Assembly: GCF_015665295.1 (NCBI RefSeq)
Contig: NZ_JADFAJ010000027.1
Coordinates: forward strand, 1 to 64,000
Length of the DNA: 64,000 bases
Reading direction: 5' to 3'
From: Maricaulis sp.
GTDB taxonomy: Bacteria > Pseudomonadota > Alphaproteobacteria > Caulobacterales > Maricaulaceae
The notes under the pieces are model-generated. The model was not told where the DNA came from, did not search any database, and saw only the letters and a program-made list of their open reading frames with translations. This document shows, piece after piece, positions 46,589-55,447 of the stretch. How positions within the stretch are numbered: the first letter of the stretch is position 1; the number at the start of each line of letters is the position of its first letter. The translations under genes and the position numbers were made by a program.

Positions 46589-46915
46589 ATGTCAGGCGAA
46601 GACGACAACCCGCGCAACCATCCCCGAGCCGATCTGGACGAGCTGCAGCAGCGCATTGATGCGAAGCGCGCCAAGCACCAGGAACCGGCCGGAAAACAGC
46701 CCAACAGCGCCTGGTCGCTGGGCATGCGTTACGGGTCGGAGTTCTTTGGCGGCGTGCTGGTTGGCGGTGTGCTGGGCTATGTGCTCGACGCGGTCGCCGG
46801 AATCAGTCCTTTCGGGCTGATCATCGGAACGATGCTGGGTTTCGCGGCAGGCACTCTTAATGTGGTGCGCGCCGCACGCGAGATAAGTTCGGAATCCGAC
46901 GGCAGGGATGCCTGA
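46589..46915 (+). CDS. atpI: ATP synthase protein I
   Basis: A 108-residue protein with two membrane helices (about residues 52-70 and 76-96). The pattern GSEFFGGVLVGGVLGYVLD, then GLIIGTMLGFAAGTLNV, is that of AtpI. It helps assemble the c-ring and is the usual first gene of alphaproteobacterial F0 operons. The N-terminal 45 residues are polar and charged. The gene order atpI-B-E-F'-F fixes the call. Confidence 0.93.
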   Translation: MSGEDDNPRNHPRADLDELQQRIDAKRAKHQEPAGKQPNSAWSLGMRYGSEFFGGVLVGGVLGYVLDAVAGISPFGLIIGTMLGFAAGTLNVVRAAREISSESDGRDA

Positions 46916-46968
46916 GGGTTCTGCGGGTTCAAGGCGGCACTAGCCGCAAGACATGAAAGAGGCCGGGC

Positions 46969-47763
46969 GTGGCAGACACCAACCCGATCAAACAGTTCGA
47001 GATCCACGAAGTTTTCCCCTTCGAGGCCTTCGGTCTGAATCTGGCATTCACCAATTCCAGCTTCTTCATGATGCTGACGGCGGGCCTGACCATCGTGCTC
47101 TTCACCGTCGCCATGTCGAGCCGGGCCCTGGTGCCGAACCGGGCCCAGTCGGTCGCCGAGATCATTTACGGCTTTGTCGCCGACATGGTCCGCTCGACGG
47201 CCGGCCAGGAAGGTCTGCGCTTCTTCCCCTTCGTCTTCACCCTCTTCATCTTCATCCTGGTCGCCAACATGCTCGGCATGTTCCCCTATTTCCCGGCGCC
47301 GGGTCTCCACTCCTTCACCATCACCAGCCACCTGATCGTGACCGTCGCCCTAGCAATGCTGGTCTGGCTGACCGTCATTGTTTATGGCGTGTTCAAGAAT
47401 GGCGCGAAATTCCTGCGGATCTTCGTACCGTCGGGCGTGCCGATCTTCATCCTGCCCTTCGTGACGCTGATCGAGATCATCTCCTTCGTGTCCCGCCCCA
47501 TCAGCCACTCGGTGCGTCTGTTCGCCAACATGCTGGCGGGTCACATCCTGCTGAAAGTGTTTGCCGGTTTCATCGTCATGATGGCCGCCGGATCGGCCTC
47601 GATGGGTTGGGGCGAGCTGCCGGGCTACATCGCCGGCATCTTCCCGTTTGCGATGACACTCGGCCTGACGGCGCTGGAATTCCTGGTCGCCTTCCTGCAG
47701 GCCTATGTGTTCGCGATCCTGACCTGCATTTACCTCAACGACGCCCTGCACCCGGGTCACTGA
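46969..47763 (+). CDS. atpB: ATP synthase F0 subunit a
   Basis: A 264-residue membrane protein that forms the proton half-channels next to the c-ring. The essential arginine lies in SVRLFANMLAGH (near residue 184), and a second conserved stretch is LTALEFLVAFLQAYVFAIL at the C-terminus. The start is GTG at 46969 with GAGG upstream (within AAAGAGGCCGGG). It follows atpI by 53 bases. Confidence 0.97.
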   Translation: MADTNPIKQFEIHEVFPFEAFGLNLAFTNSSFFMMLTAGLTIVLFTVAMSSRALVPNRAQSVAEIIYGFVADMVRSTAGQEGLRFFPFVFTLFIFILVANMLGMFPYFPAPGLHSFTITSHLIVTVALAMLVWLTVIVYGVFKNGAKFLRIFVPSGVPIFILPFVTLIEIISFVSRPISHSVRLFANMLAGHILLKVFAGFIVMMAAGSASMGWGELPGYIAGIFPFAMTLGLTALEFLVAFLQAYVFAILTCIYLNDALHPGH

Positions 47764-47821
47764 TCCGCAGGCGTCCTCACAAGCAACAACCTGATACAGC
47801 CCCCTCAAAGGAGTTTTTGAT

Positions 47822-48046
47822 ATGGAAGAAATGGGCAAATACATCGGTGCCGGCCTCGCTTGCCTCGGCATGCTCGGCGCTGCTATCGGCGTGGGTAACA
47901 TCTTCGGTTCCTTCCTTCAGGGCGCCATGCGCAACCCGTCGGCTGCCCAGTCGCAGTTCGGCAACCTGATCTTCGGCTTCGCCGTGACGGAAGCTCTGGG
48001 CATCTTCTCGCTGCTCATCGCTCTGATCCTGCTCTTCGTGGCCTGA
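47822..48046 (+). CDS. atpE: ATP synthase F0 subunit c
   Basis: A 74-residue hairpin of two membrane helices that makes up the rotating ring. The glycine-rich first helix ([11 protein letters not shown]), the polar loop ([10 protein letters not shown]), and the proton-carrying Glu in [10 protein letters not shown] (residue 57) are all visible. A Gly-x-Gly pattern here ([15 protein letters not shown]) is looser than in the common GxGxGxG type. AAAGGAG lies eight bases before the ATG. No sodium-binding pattern was seen, so proton use is assumed. Confidence 0.97.
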   Translation: MEEMGKYIGAGLACLGMLGAAIGVGNIFGSFLQGAMRNPSAAQSQFGNLIFGFAVTEALGIFSLLIALILLFVA

Positions 48047-48058
48047 TCAATGAGTTGT

Positions 48059-48080
48059 GGCCGCGTCATCCGGCGCGGCC
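48059..48080 (+). promoter_or_regulatory. Hairpin after atpE
   Basis: GGCCGCG / CGCGGCC arms enclose an eight-base loop in the 77-base gap between atpE and atpF'. No T tract follows. It may stabilise the atpE message, which is needed in excess, or slow read-through. Confidence 0.4.
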
Positions 48081-48123
48081 TCACTCCCTCTTCGCTCCAC
48101 CTGACTAGAGGAGCCGGCGTCCC

Positions 48124-48693
48124 ATGACGCACGCACCGCATTCAGAAGTGGCCCAACACGTCGCCGACGCTGCTGCCGATCATGCAGATTCGGGCGTGTT
48201 CCCGCCCTTCGACCCGACCTATTTTGCGTCGCAGCTCTTCTGGCTGGCGATCTTCTTCGTGATTCTGTACGTCGCGCTGGATCGTTTCATCCTGCCGAAG
48301 ATCAAGACGACGATCGAGGACCGCCGCGACCGTATCGCGGACGATCTGGACGCAGCCGCCCAGGCCAAGGCTGATGCCGAGGCTGCTGGCGAAGCGTATG
48401 AGAAATCGCTCGCCGAGGCGCGCACCAAGGCGCACGTGATTGCGGCCGACACGCGCAAGGCACTGGACGCCGAGATCGCCAAGGAAACCGCTGGCGTGGA
48501 AGCCGAGCTCTCTGCCAAGCAGAACGCCTCGGAAGCCGCCATCCGCAAGGCCAAGGACAAGGCGTTCGCCGAGGTCCGCGGGATTGCCGCCACCGCAACC
48601 GCCGCCGTCGTGGCCGCCCTGTCGGGCGTCGAGGTGTCCGAGGCTGATGCCGGCAAGACCGTCGACGGCCTCATCAAGGCGAAGGAGGCGTAA
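48124..48693 (+). CDS. ATP synthase F0 subunit b'
   Basis: A 189-residue peripheral-stalk protein of the b' (AtpF'/AtpG) type. One membrane helix (TYFASQLFWLAIFFVILYVAL, near residues 36-56) is followed by a long charged coiled coil. The longer polar N-terminus (MTHAPHSEVAQHVADAAADH) and the FPPFDPTYF lead are typical of alphaproteobacterial b'. It pairs with subunit b from the next gene, three bases on, to link F0 to F1. A GGAG motif lies upstream. Confidence 0.93.
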   Translation: MTHAPHSEVAQHVADAAADHADSGVFPPFDPTYFASQLFWLAIFFVILYVALDRFILPKIKTTIEDRRDRIADDLDAAAQAKADAEAAGEAYEKSLAEARTKAHVIAADTRKALDAEIAKETAGVEAELSAKQNASEAAIRKAKDKAFAEVRGIAATATAAVVAALSGVEVSEADAGKTVDGLIKAKEA

Positions 48694-48696
48694 GCC

Positions 48697-49248
48697 ATGA
48701 TGCTCCGTGCTGAAGAAACCGGACACGGCGAAGGCGGAAGCTGGATTGACTGGCTCGCTGCACAGCCGGGTGACCCGTCCTTCTACGCCTTCCTGGCGCT
48801 GATCGCCTTCTTTGCACTCCTGCTGCACATGGGTGTGCACAAGACCATTGCCAAGACGCTGGACGACCGCGCCGACGCCATCCTCTCGGAACTCGAGGAC
48901 GCCAAGCGCCTGCGCGAGGAGGCTGCTGAAATGCTGGCCTCCTACCAACGCAAGCAGCGCGAGGCGGAAGCCGAAGCCGAAGCGATCATCACCCAGGCCA
49001 AGGCCGAGGCGAAGTCGCTGAAGGCGGAAGCCCGCAAGGAAATGACGGAGCGTCTGGAACGCCGCACCGCCATGGCCGAGCAGCGCATCGCCCAGGCGGA
49101 AGCCCAGGCTGCAGCCGAAGTCAAAGCAGCGGCTGCCGAGCTGGCTGTCCAGGCCGCCGAGGAAATCCTCAAGACGAAGCTGAAGAAGACCGATCTCAAC
49201 AAGCTCGTCGATGCCGATATCAAGTCGGTGGGTGAGCGCCTGAACTAG
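48697..49248 (+). CDS. atpF: ATP synthase F0 subunit b
   Basis: A 183-residue peripheral-stalk protein. One membrane helix (FYAFLALIAFFALLLHMGV, near residues 29-47) precedes an Arg/Glu/Ala-rich coiled coil with the family start LDDRADAILSELEDAKRLREEA. AAGGAGG lies seven bases before the ATG, inside the end of the b' gene. It is the last gene of the operon; a strong terminator follows. The F1 genes must be elsewhere, as is usual in alphaproteobacteria. Confidence 0.95.
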   Translation: MMLRAEETGHGEGGSWIDWLAAQPGDPSFYAFLALIAFFALLLHMGVHKTIAKTLDDRADAILSELEDAKRLREEAAEMLASYQRKQREAEAEAEAIITQAKAEAKSLKAEARKEMTERLERRTAMAEQRIAQAEAQAAAEVKAAAAELAVQAAEEILKTKLKKTDLNKLVDADIKSVGERLN

Positions 49249-49274
49249 GCCAGCCTCGAGCCCGAATGCGAGAA

Positions 49275-49304
49275 AAGCCCGTGGCGATTGTCACGGGCTT
49301 TTTT
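49275..49304 (+). terminator. Terminator of the atp F0 operon
   Basis: A 9-bp perfect stem (AAGCCCGTG / CACGGGCTT, 49275-49300) is followed by TTTTC. It lies 26 bases after the atpF stop. Confidence 0.9.
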
Positions 49305-49364
49305 CTTGGCCGGCATTTTGTAAGTTCACAAAAAAAGTCCGATTGCATGGCATCGCATCCATAA

Positions 49365-49532
49365 GAGGACGCATGCGGCCGCTCTGCCGACATCAAGCCG
49401 GCGCGCCTGAAGGCAATGCTGGGCGATATCCTGGCCCCGGCCGGAGACGGGCCGCACCATGTCTCGAAGGCCGGCCTGCCGGACACATTGGCCCGCACGG
49501 CACAGTCGCATTTCAGATTGGACTGGAGCTGA
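49365..49532 (+). pseudogene. Possible gene remnant without a start
   Basis: An open frame of 55 codons, closed by TGA at 49530-49532, has protein-like residues (ADIKPARLKAMLGDILAP, then HHVSKAGLPDTLART) and high third-position GC, as real genes here do. It opens right after a TAA at 49362 and has no good start codon or RBS; ATG at 49416 would give 38 residues. It may be the end of a decayed gene. I do not recognise it. Confidence 0.25.
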
Positions 49533-49543
49533 TCTTCACCCGC

Positions 49544-49849
49544 CTATTCAGCCGGGTCGACATCCTTCTCGCCGAAAGCCCAGCGCACGCGCTTCCAAAG
49601 CCACGGCACCTTGCGCAGGAGATCGGTGATCTTGCCATGCAGCGTCTTGGACGCGCCGGCCACAAGGACCAGGCCGAACAGGCCGACAAAGGCGCCGATC
49701 GGCACCAGCGGGAAGGGTGTGAGGATCGCGACGGGCACGGAGATCAGCATCAGCAGCAGACCGACGGCGATGCAGATGCCACGGATGATCAGCACCACGA
49801 AGGCGCCAATCGGGTGGCTTCTGGCCCAGCCATTCAGGCTCTCATTCAT
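49544..49849 (-). CDS. Small membrane protein, hypothetical
   Basis: A 101-residue protein with two hydrophobic segments forming one long hairpin (about residues 16-40 and 44-66: VVLIIRGICIAVGLLLML, then PIGAFVGLFGLVLVAGA). A basic-aromatic tail (VPWLWKRVRWAFGEK) follows. The pattern FPLVPIG resembles small membrane proteins of unknown function. The ATG at 49849 gives the best RBS spacing (GGGAG about 14 bases away); an ATG at 49861 is the alternative. The stop is at 49544. It stands alone. Confidence 0.7.
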   Translation of the reverse strand: MNESLNGWARSHPIGAFVVLIIRGICIAVGLLLMLISVPVAILTPFPLVPIGAFVGLFGLVLVAGASKTLHGKITDLLRKVPWLWKRVRWAFGEKDVDPAE

Positions 49850-49861
49850 CGCTGCGACCAT

Positions 49862-50177
49862 CTCCCACCCTGTCCGCCGGGGCGCATCTCCGATATGGGA
49901 TGCGAGGACGGACAGACAACCATAAACGCGTAAACATCACCCCAATGCGAGACAAAAGCGCCGAAATTCGGGCGGCGCCCAAAAGTCAGCTGCAGGATGT
50001 TGCATCTGCGCACCGGTTTCACGCACCGGCTTTGCTGGACAGGCAAGTTCGACACCCTGTCCCGGTGCTGCCAAGGCCGCGACCCGGATACCGGCCCGCA
50101 GCGTGCATAAATTAATCGTGCTTGGCGGACGCTGTCATCCGGGACTGCGCAGTCGGCAGTCCCGGATGAGTTCGGCT
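49862..50177. other. Gene-free region with gcv-end hairpin
   Basis: No gene was found in these 316 bases. The main structure is a 14-bp perfect inverted repeat at 50135-50169 (TCATCCGGGACTGC / GCAGTCCCGGATGA, seven-base loop). It starts eight bases after the gcvPB stop on the minus strand. It lacks a T tract, so it could be a Rho-linked or RNA-stabilising hairpin. Confidence 0.55.
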
Positions 50178-51752
50178 CTATTCCGCCGCTTCGACCGTAT
50201 CGGTCGGCGCGGTCCAGCGCAGGACCGGCTGGCGGGCAGCACGGGTCTCGTCGAGACGCTTGGTCGGGGCATGAACGGGCGCCGCGAGGAAGCGGTCCTT
50301 GTCGCCGTCCTTGGCCGCGGTGGCGAGCGCTTCGAGCACTTCGATGAAACGATCGAGACCACTCATCGACTCGGTCTCGGTCGGCTCGATCAGCATGGCG
50401 CCGTGAACGACCAGCGGAAAATACATGGTCATCGGGTGATAGCCCTCATCGATCATCGCCTTGGCAAAGTCGAGCGTGGTCACGCCGGTGTCCTTGAGGA
50501 AGCGATCATCAAACAGCGCCTCGTGCATGCAGGTGCCGTCAAAGGCTGGCGTCATGACGTGTTTGAGGCGGGCCTGGATGTAGTTGGCGTTGAGAACGGC
50601 ATCCTCGGCGACCTGCTTCAGCCCGTCCGAACCATGGCTCATCATGTAGGTCAGGGCACGCGTGAACATGCCCATCTGGCCATGGAAGGCTGCCATGCGG
50701 CCGAAGGGGTCGCCTTCGGCATCGTCCATATGCTCGACCATCTCCCAGCCGCCCTTGGCCGTCTCGACGACATAGGGGACCGGGGCGAACGGCGCCAGCG
50801 CCTCGGAGAGCACGGTCGGGCCGGAACCGGGGCCACCACCGCCATGCGGGGTGGAGAAGGTCTTGTGCAGATTGATGTGCATGGCATCGACGCCGAGATC
50901 GCCCGGGCGGACCCGGCCGACTATGGCGTTGAAATTGGCGCCGTCGCAGTAGAAATAGCCGCCCGCTTCGTGGATCAGGTCGGCGATCTCGCGAATGTCC
51001 CGCTCGAACAGGCCGCAGGTGTTGGGATTGGTCAGCATGATGCCGGCGACATCATCGCCGAGCTTGGCCTTGAAGGCCTCCATGTCGACGCGGCCGGTCT
51101 TGTCGGCCGGGATCTCGTCCACGGTGAAGCCGCACTGCACGGCGGTCGCCGGATTGGTCCCGTGGGCGCTTTCCGGCACCAGGATGCGGCGGCGACCGGT
51201 CTGGCCATCGGCATCGAGCTTGGCGCGGATCGCCATCATGCCGCAGAACTCGCCATGGGCGCCGGCTTTCGGCGACAGGGCAACGGCGGGCATGTTGGTC
51301 AGCGTCATCAGCCAGTGGGCAAGCTCGCCCATCAGCTGATAGGCGCCCTGCACGGTCGCGGCCGGCTGCAGCGGGTGCACATCGGCAAAGCCCGGCAGAC
51401 GGGCGATCTTCTCGTTGAGACGCGGATTGTGTTTCATCGTGCACGAGCCGAGCGGGTAAAGCCCCAGATCGATGGCGTAATTCTTCCGGCTCAGGCGCAC
51501 ATAATGGCGCATCGTCTCCGGCTCGGCGAGACCGGGCAGACCGATCGGGGCCTTGCGCTCCTGGCCGCCAAGACGGGTCTTGAGCCCCTTGGGGTCCGGC
51601 AGGTCGACGCCGCAACGATCCATGTCGCCGCGCTCGAAGATGAGCGGTTCGGCCTGGTCGAGGCCACGGCTGCCGGAGATGGTGTCGGCATAGCCGCCGG
51701 TCGCGATGTTTTCCGCCATGCGGGTCGGACGTCCTTGCGTGTTCATGCCCAT
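50178..51752 (-). CDS. gcvPB: Glycine dehydrogenase (P-protein) subunit 2
   Basis: A 524-residue half of the two-subunit, PLP-dependent glycine decarboxylase. The cofactor lysine lies in NLHKTFSTPHGGGGPGSGP near residue 290. LYPLGSCTMKHNPRLNE and SPKAGAHGEFCGM are family marks. With GcvPA it decarboxylates glycine and passes the methylamine to lipoyl-GcvH. The ATG at 51752 begins one base after the gcvPA stop. It is the last gene of the gcv operon. Confidence 0.97.
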   Translation of the reverse strand: MGMNTQGRPTRMAENIATGGYADTISGSRGLDQAEPLIFERGDMDRCGVDLPDPKGLKTRLGGQERKAPIGLPGLAEPETMRHYVRLSRKNYAIDLGLYPLGSCTMKHNPRLNEKIARLPGFADVHPLQPAATVQGAYQLMGELAHWLMTLTNMPAVALSPKAGAHGEFCGMMAIRAKLDADGQTGRRRILVPESAHGTNPATAVQCGFTVDEIPADKTGRVDMEAFKAKLGDDVAGIMLTNPNTCGLFERDIREIADLIHEAGGYFYCDGANFNAIVGRVRPGDLGVDAMHINLHKTFSTPHGGGGPGSGPTVLSEALAPFAPVPYVVETAKGGWEMVEHMDDAEGDPFGRMAAFHGQMGMFTRALTYMMSHGSDGLKQVAEDAVLNANYIQARLKHVMTPAFDGTCMHEALFDDRFLKDTGVTTLDFAKAMIDEGYHPMTMYFPLVVHGAMLIEPTETESMSGLDRFIEVLEALATAAKDGDKDRFLAAPVHAPTKRLDETRAARQPVLRWTAPTDTVEAAE

Positions 51753-51753
51753 C

Positions 51754-53097
51754 TTACAGCACTCCTGCCAGAGCTTTCGCGAAGACGGCGATGTCTTCCG
51801 GCGTGTTGGTTTCGGTCGCGGCGACGATGAGATAATTCTCGAACCGGCCCGGATAGAGGCGGCTGGCGGGCACACCGCCCAGCACGCCAACATGGGCCAG
51901 CTCGTTCACCACCTGGTCCGCATTTTTCGGCAGCAGCAGCGTGAATTCGTTGAAGAAGCTGTCATTGACGACTTCCACACCCGGGATCGAGCCGAGCGCG
52001 TCAGCCAGCTCGCAGGCGGTCTCATGGTTGAGACGGGCCAGCGTGGTCAGCCCCTTTTCCCCAAGCAGGGTCATGTGAATGGTCCAGGCCAGCGCACACA
52101 GGCCGGAATTGGTGCAGATGTTCGAGGTCGCCTTGTCGCGGCGGATATGCTGCTCGCGGGTCGACAGGGTCAGCACATAGCCGCGGCGGCCATCGGCATC
52201 GACGGTCTCGCCGGCCAGGCGGCCCGGCATCTGGCGGATGAAGCGACGATCATCCTTGCAGGCAAACAGGCCCACATAGGGTCCGCCGAAATTCAGACCG
52301 ACGCCGATCGACTGGCCCTCGCCCACGGCGATGTCGGCCCCCATATGGCCCGGCGCTTCAACCAGACCCAGCGACACAGCTTCGGTGAAGACCGCGATGA
52401 CCAGGGCGCCTTTCTCGTGGGCGATGCGGGAAATTTCGCGCAGGTCGTGCAGACGACCGAAAATGTCCGGCGTCTGGACGACGACACAGGCGGTCGTGTC
52501 GTCGATCTCGGCGATCACGGCGTCGAGGTCCGCCGGCGCCGCATCGGTGACGGTGATCGCGACATCGGAATACTTGGCCAGCGTTTTGGACGCCTCGACA
52601 TAGTGCGGGTGGACCGAACCGGCCATGACGGCCTTGGTGCGACGGGTGACGCGGGCCGCCATCATGACGGCTTCCGCGCAGGCCGTGGAGCCGTCATACA
52701 TGGAGGCATTGGCCACATCCATGCCGGTCAGGAGCGCGACCTGGGTCTGGAATTCAAACAGGGTCTGCAAGGTCCCCTGCGAAATTTCCGGCTGGTAGGG
52801 CGTATAGGCGGTCAGGAATTCGGAACGCTGGATCAGATGATCCACCGTTGCCGGAACATGGTGCTTGTAGGCACCCGCCCCCACAAAGAACGGCGCATGG
52901 CTGGCCGCGACATTGCGCGAGGCCATGGCCGACATGGCGCGCTCGACCTGCAGCTCGGTCTGCCGGGTCGGCAGGTCGATCAGGCCATCCAGACGCGCCG
53001 CTTCCGGCACATCGGTGAAAAGATCATCGATGGAGGCCACGCCGATCGCATCGAGCATGGCCTTCCGGTCATTATCTGTGTGGGGGAGGTATCGCAT
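51754..53097 (-). CDS. gcvPA: Glycine dehydrogenase (P-protein) subunit 1
   Basis: A 447-residue N-terminal-type half of the P-protein. It opens [15 protein letters not shown] and continues with [41 protein letters not shown] (quoted in part: [16 protein letters not shown]), classic for GcvPA. The 2-subunit form is usual in some alphaproteobacteria and Gram-positives. It has no PLP lysine of its own. A GGGCAGACC stretch lies before the ATG. It is translated between gcvH and gcvPB. Confidence 0.97.
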   Translation of the reverse strand: MRYLPHTDNDRKAMLDAIGVASIDDLFTDVPEAARLDGLIDLPTRQTELQVERAMSAMASRNVAASHAPFFVGAGAYKHHVPATVDHLIQRSEFLTAYTPYQPEISQGTLQTLFEFQTQVALLTGMDVANASMYDGSTACAEAVMMAARVTRRTKAVMAGSVHPHYVEASKTLAKYSDVAITVTDAAPADLDAVIAEIDDTTACVVVQTPDIFGRLHDLREISRIAHEKGALVIAVFTEAVSLGLVEAPGHMGADIAVGEGQSIGVGLNFGGPYVGLFACKDDRRFIRQMPGRLAGETVDADGRRGYVLTLSTREQHIRRDKATSNICTNSGLCALAWTIHMTLLGEKGLTTLARLNHETACELADALGSIPGVEVVNDSFFNEFTLLLPKNADQVVNELAHVGVLGGVPASRLYPGRFENYLIVAATETNTPEDIAVFAKALAGVL

Positions 53098-53110
53098 GGG
53101 GTCTGCCCTT

Positions 53111-53476
53111 TTAGGCGATGTGTGCGTTGTAGGCGGCTTCGTCCATCAGGCCGTCGAGCTGGGAGGCGTCGGCGAGCTTGATCTTGACGAACCAGCCGTC
53201 GCCGGACGGATCTTCATTGACCTTGGCCGGCTCGCCCTCGAGGGCGTCATTGATGGCGGTGATCTCGCCATCGACCGGGGCGTAGACTTCCGAGGCGGCC
53301 TTGACCGACTCGACGACGGCGAACTCGTCGCCCTTGGTCAGGCTTCGGCCGACTTCCGGCAGTTCGACAAAGACGACGTCGCCCAGCTGGCCGGCGGCGA
53401 AAGCGGTGATGCCGACGGTGGCGATGTCGCCGTCAACGGTGATCCATTCATGGTCTTCGGTGTAACGCGTGGTCAT
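53111..53476 (-). CDS. gcvH: Glycine cleavage system H protein
   Basis: A 121-residue lipoyl carrier that shuttles the aminomethyl group between P-, T- and L-proteins. The lipoylated lysine lies in [19 protein letters not shown] (near residue 61). The opening YTEDHEWI and the later FVKIKLAD are family marks. AGGAG lies upstream of the ATG. It has the usual length. Confidence 0.98.
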   Translation of the reverse strand: MTTRYTEDHEWITVDGDIATVGITAFAAGQLGDVVFVELPEVGRSLTKGDEFAVVESVKAASEVYAPVDGEITAINDALEGEPAKVNEDPSGDGWFVKIKLADASQLDGLMDEAAYNAHIA

Positions 53477-53514
53477 GGGTAAAATCTCCTGCCCCTGGAA
53501 AAGAGTGTCGGGCC

Positions 53515-54612
53515 TCAGCCCCGATAGAAATTCGCCGGTACAAACGGCAGTTTGGTGATGGTCGCCGCACGCGGCTTGCCGCGCACGAGGATGTCGACCT
53601 CGGTGCCCGGCTGGAAGAAATCACGATCGACATAACCCATGGCCACGGGGCCATTGACCGTCGGCCCGAAGCCGCCCGAGGTCACCACGCCGATGACCTT
53701 GCCGGACTTGTCGGCGATCTCGGCGCCTTCACGGGCCGGTGCGCCGGCCAGCGTCAGACCGACCCGCTTCTGGCAGGTCTTTTCCTCGATCTGGCGGGCG
53801 ACCACATCGGCGCCCGGGAAATCGCCGCGCTCGCGACGGGTCTTGCCCAGCGCCCAGATCAGCGAGGCTTCGACCGCCGTGCGGTTTTCATCCATGTCGT
53901 GACCATAAAGGCAGAGCCCGGCTTCCAGGCGCAGGCTGTCGCGGGCGCCCAGGCCGATCGCCTCAACCTCGTCCTGCGCCAGCAGGAGGCGGGCAATGCG
54001 CTCGGCCTCGGCCTCGGGAATGGAAATCTCGAACCCGTCCTCGCCGGTATAGCCCGAACGCGAGATGAGAACCTCAGTACCGTCGAGCGTGAACACGCCG
54101 CATTGCATGAAGACCATCTTGCAGGCGTCCGGGCAGAGCCGCGTCATGACGTCCCTGGCCGCCGGGCCTTGCAGCGCCAGCAGTGCGCGCTCGGGGATGC
54201 GGGTCAGCGTGCCCTTGCCGGCCGTGGCGGCCTCGATATGCGCGAAGTCGGCATCCTTGGTGGCCGCATTGACGACGAGGTAAATGCCATTCCCATCCGG
54301 GCGCGAGACCATCAGGTCGTCGCGAATACCGCCGCGCTCATTGGGCAGGAGGGTGTATTTCTGTTCGCCGGCGCCGATCTCGGAGAGGTCGCAGGTCAAA
54401 AGCGCTTCCAGCGCCGCCTCGTCACCGACATAGCGCGCCTGGCCCATATGGGAGACGTCGAACAGGCCGGCCTGTTCGCGGCAATGCCTGTGCTCGCCCA
54501 TGATGCCCAGCGGATACTGGACCGGCATGTCATAGCCGGCAAACGGCACCATCTTGCCGCCGAGCTCGACATGGAGGGCGTGAAGCGGTGTCTTGTGGAG
54601 AATTTCGGTCAT
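53515..54612 (-). CDS. gcvT: Glycine cleavage system T protein (aminomethyltransferase)
   Basis: A 365-residue folate-dependent enzyme. It moves the methylene group from lipoyl-GcvH to tetrahydrofolate and frees ammonia. Family marks are [26 protein letters not shown] (in part: [10 protein letters not shown]), [10 protein letters not shown], and [14 protein letters not shown]. The ATG at 54612 is the family start; the frame is open five codons upstream. It is the first gene after the glycine riboswitch. Confidence 0.97.
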   Translation of the reverse strand: MTEILHKTPLHALHVELGGKMVPFAGYDMPVQYPLGIMGEHRHCREQAGLFDVSHMGQARYVGDEAALEALLTCDLSEIGAGEQKYTLLPNERGGIRDDLMVSRPDGNGIYLVVNAATKDADFAHIEAATAGKGTLTRIPERALLALQGPAARDVMTRLCPDACKMVFMQCGVFTLDGTEVLISRSGYTGEDGFEISIPEAEAERIARLLLAQDEVEAIGLGARDSLRLEAGLCLYGHDMDENRTAVEASLIWALGKTRRERGDFPGADVVARQIEEKTCQKRVGLTLAGAPAREGAEIADKSGKVIGVVTSGGFGPTVNGPVAMGYVDRDFFQPGTEVDILVRGKPRAATITKLPFVPANFYRG

Positions 54613-54983
54613 GTCGGGTCCTTGCAAGGGTGCGATCCTGCACGCCCGAAAAGGCCTGCAAGCTGATCGCCCCCGCTGTCCCGAGAACCTGAGAGATTCC
54701 GTGCGCGCCGCTGACGCCCCCCGATCGGGACCGGCCGCACTTGCTCCGTCGGTGGGGCAAGGGTCTGATCCCCAACCCGCTTTCCAGCGTTCGTCTCTCC
54801 CGCGGTCCCTTGGCCTGAGCGTTTCCGGGGCGGTTGCGCCTTCGGCGCCGGCATATTCGCCGGTCTCTCCCGCGGGGAGTTTGGTCCCGCTTTCCCCGGT
54901 TTCATGCGGGTTTCGCGATTGCGGCGGACTCTATGATTCCGGGGCCGAGAGTCAATGTCGGGCGGCGGTTAATCCGTGGGCGA
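54613..54983. other. Riboswitch leader and surrounding gap
   Basis: The 371 bases between gcvT and the next gene hold no coding sequence. Most of the gap is the glycine riboswitch at 54670-54885. The promoter should lie upstream of it, roughly 54890-54980 on the minus strand, but no clear -35/-10 pair was seen. Confidence 0.6.
54670..54885 (-). promoter_or_regulatory. Tandem glycine riboswitch
   Basis: Read on the minus strand, two aptamer-like units follow each other. The 5' unit (about 54800-54885) has GGGAGAGACC, then GCGCCGAAGGCGCAA and a GGAAACGCTCAGG segment. The 3' unit (about 54670-54800) has GGGAGAGACG, GGAGCAAG, and GGAATCTCTCAGG then GGGACAG. These are the conserved glycine-aptamer segments. 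It lies directly before gcvT, as known riboswitches of this class do; glycine is expected to switch on the operon. Confidence 0.88.
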
Positions 54984-55370
54984 TTACTCGCCCTGATAGG
55001 ACAGGGGCAGGCAGGTTCCAAGGCCGGACTGAAGCGCCGGCTGGATGGCGGACTGCTCCTCGGGATCCAGGGTCGCGACTTCGCTCGCTGCGGCATCGCG
55101 CGCCGCCTCCCAGTCATCAACCATGGCCTCGTCCTGGATCGCCCCCTGGGAACCCAGCGCAATGACCCGATAGGCGGCGGGCGACAGGCCCGCACTCAGC
55201 GCACCATCGAGACAGCTGCAAAAGGCGTCATGATCGGATGCCTCACCACCGGACCGGCGCATTTGCTGGACCTGGCAGGATTGCTGCATCCAGGCAGAAA
55301 ACTGCTCGGGATCATCGGGAAACTCGGTTGCGGCAAGGCCGGCAAGACTGGTGATCAGGCTGACAAGCAT
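54984..55370 (-). CDS. Small secreted hypothetical protein
   Basis: A 128-residue protein that I do not recognise. The N-terminus (MLVSLITSLAGLAATEF) looks like a short signal peptide. Cysteines in SCQVQQM, FCSCLDG and GTCLPL (four in all) could pair in the periplasm. The body is acidic and helical. A GGGAGGAG motif lies before the ATG. It follows argS on the same strand after 77 bases and may be co-transcribed. Confidence 0.65.
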   Translation of the reverse strand: MLVSLITSLAGLAATEFPDDPEQFSAWMQQSCQVQQMRRSGGEASDHDAFCSCLDGALSAGLSPAAYRVIALGSQGAIQDEAMVDDWEAARDAAASEVATLDPEEQSAIQPALQSGLGTCLPLSYQGE

Positions 55371-55447
55371 TTTGGGGCTCCTCCCTGGATGAGGAGCAAT
55401 CTAGCGGATAAAACCCTGCCTGCCCTCCCCTGTGTCGGGGACGAGCC

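Noticed and set aside
50103-53181. Two long + frames across gcvPB and gcvPA
   Set aside because: They mirror the gcv genes on the minus strand and contain no known motif.
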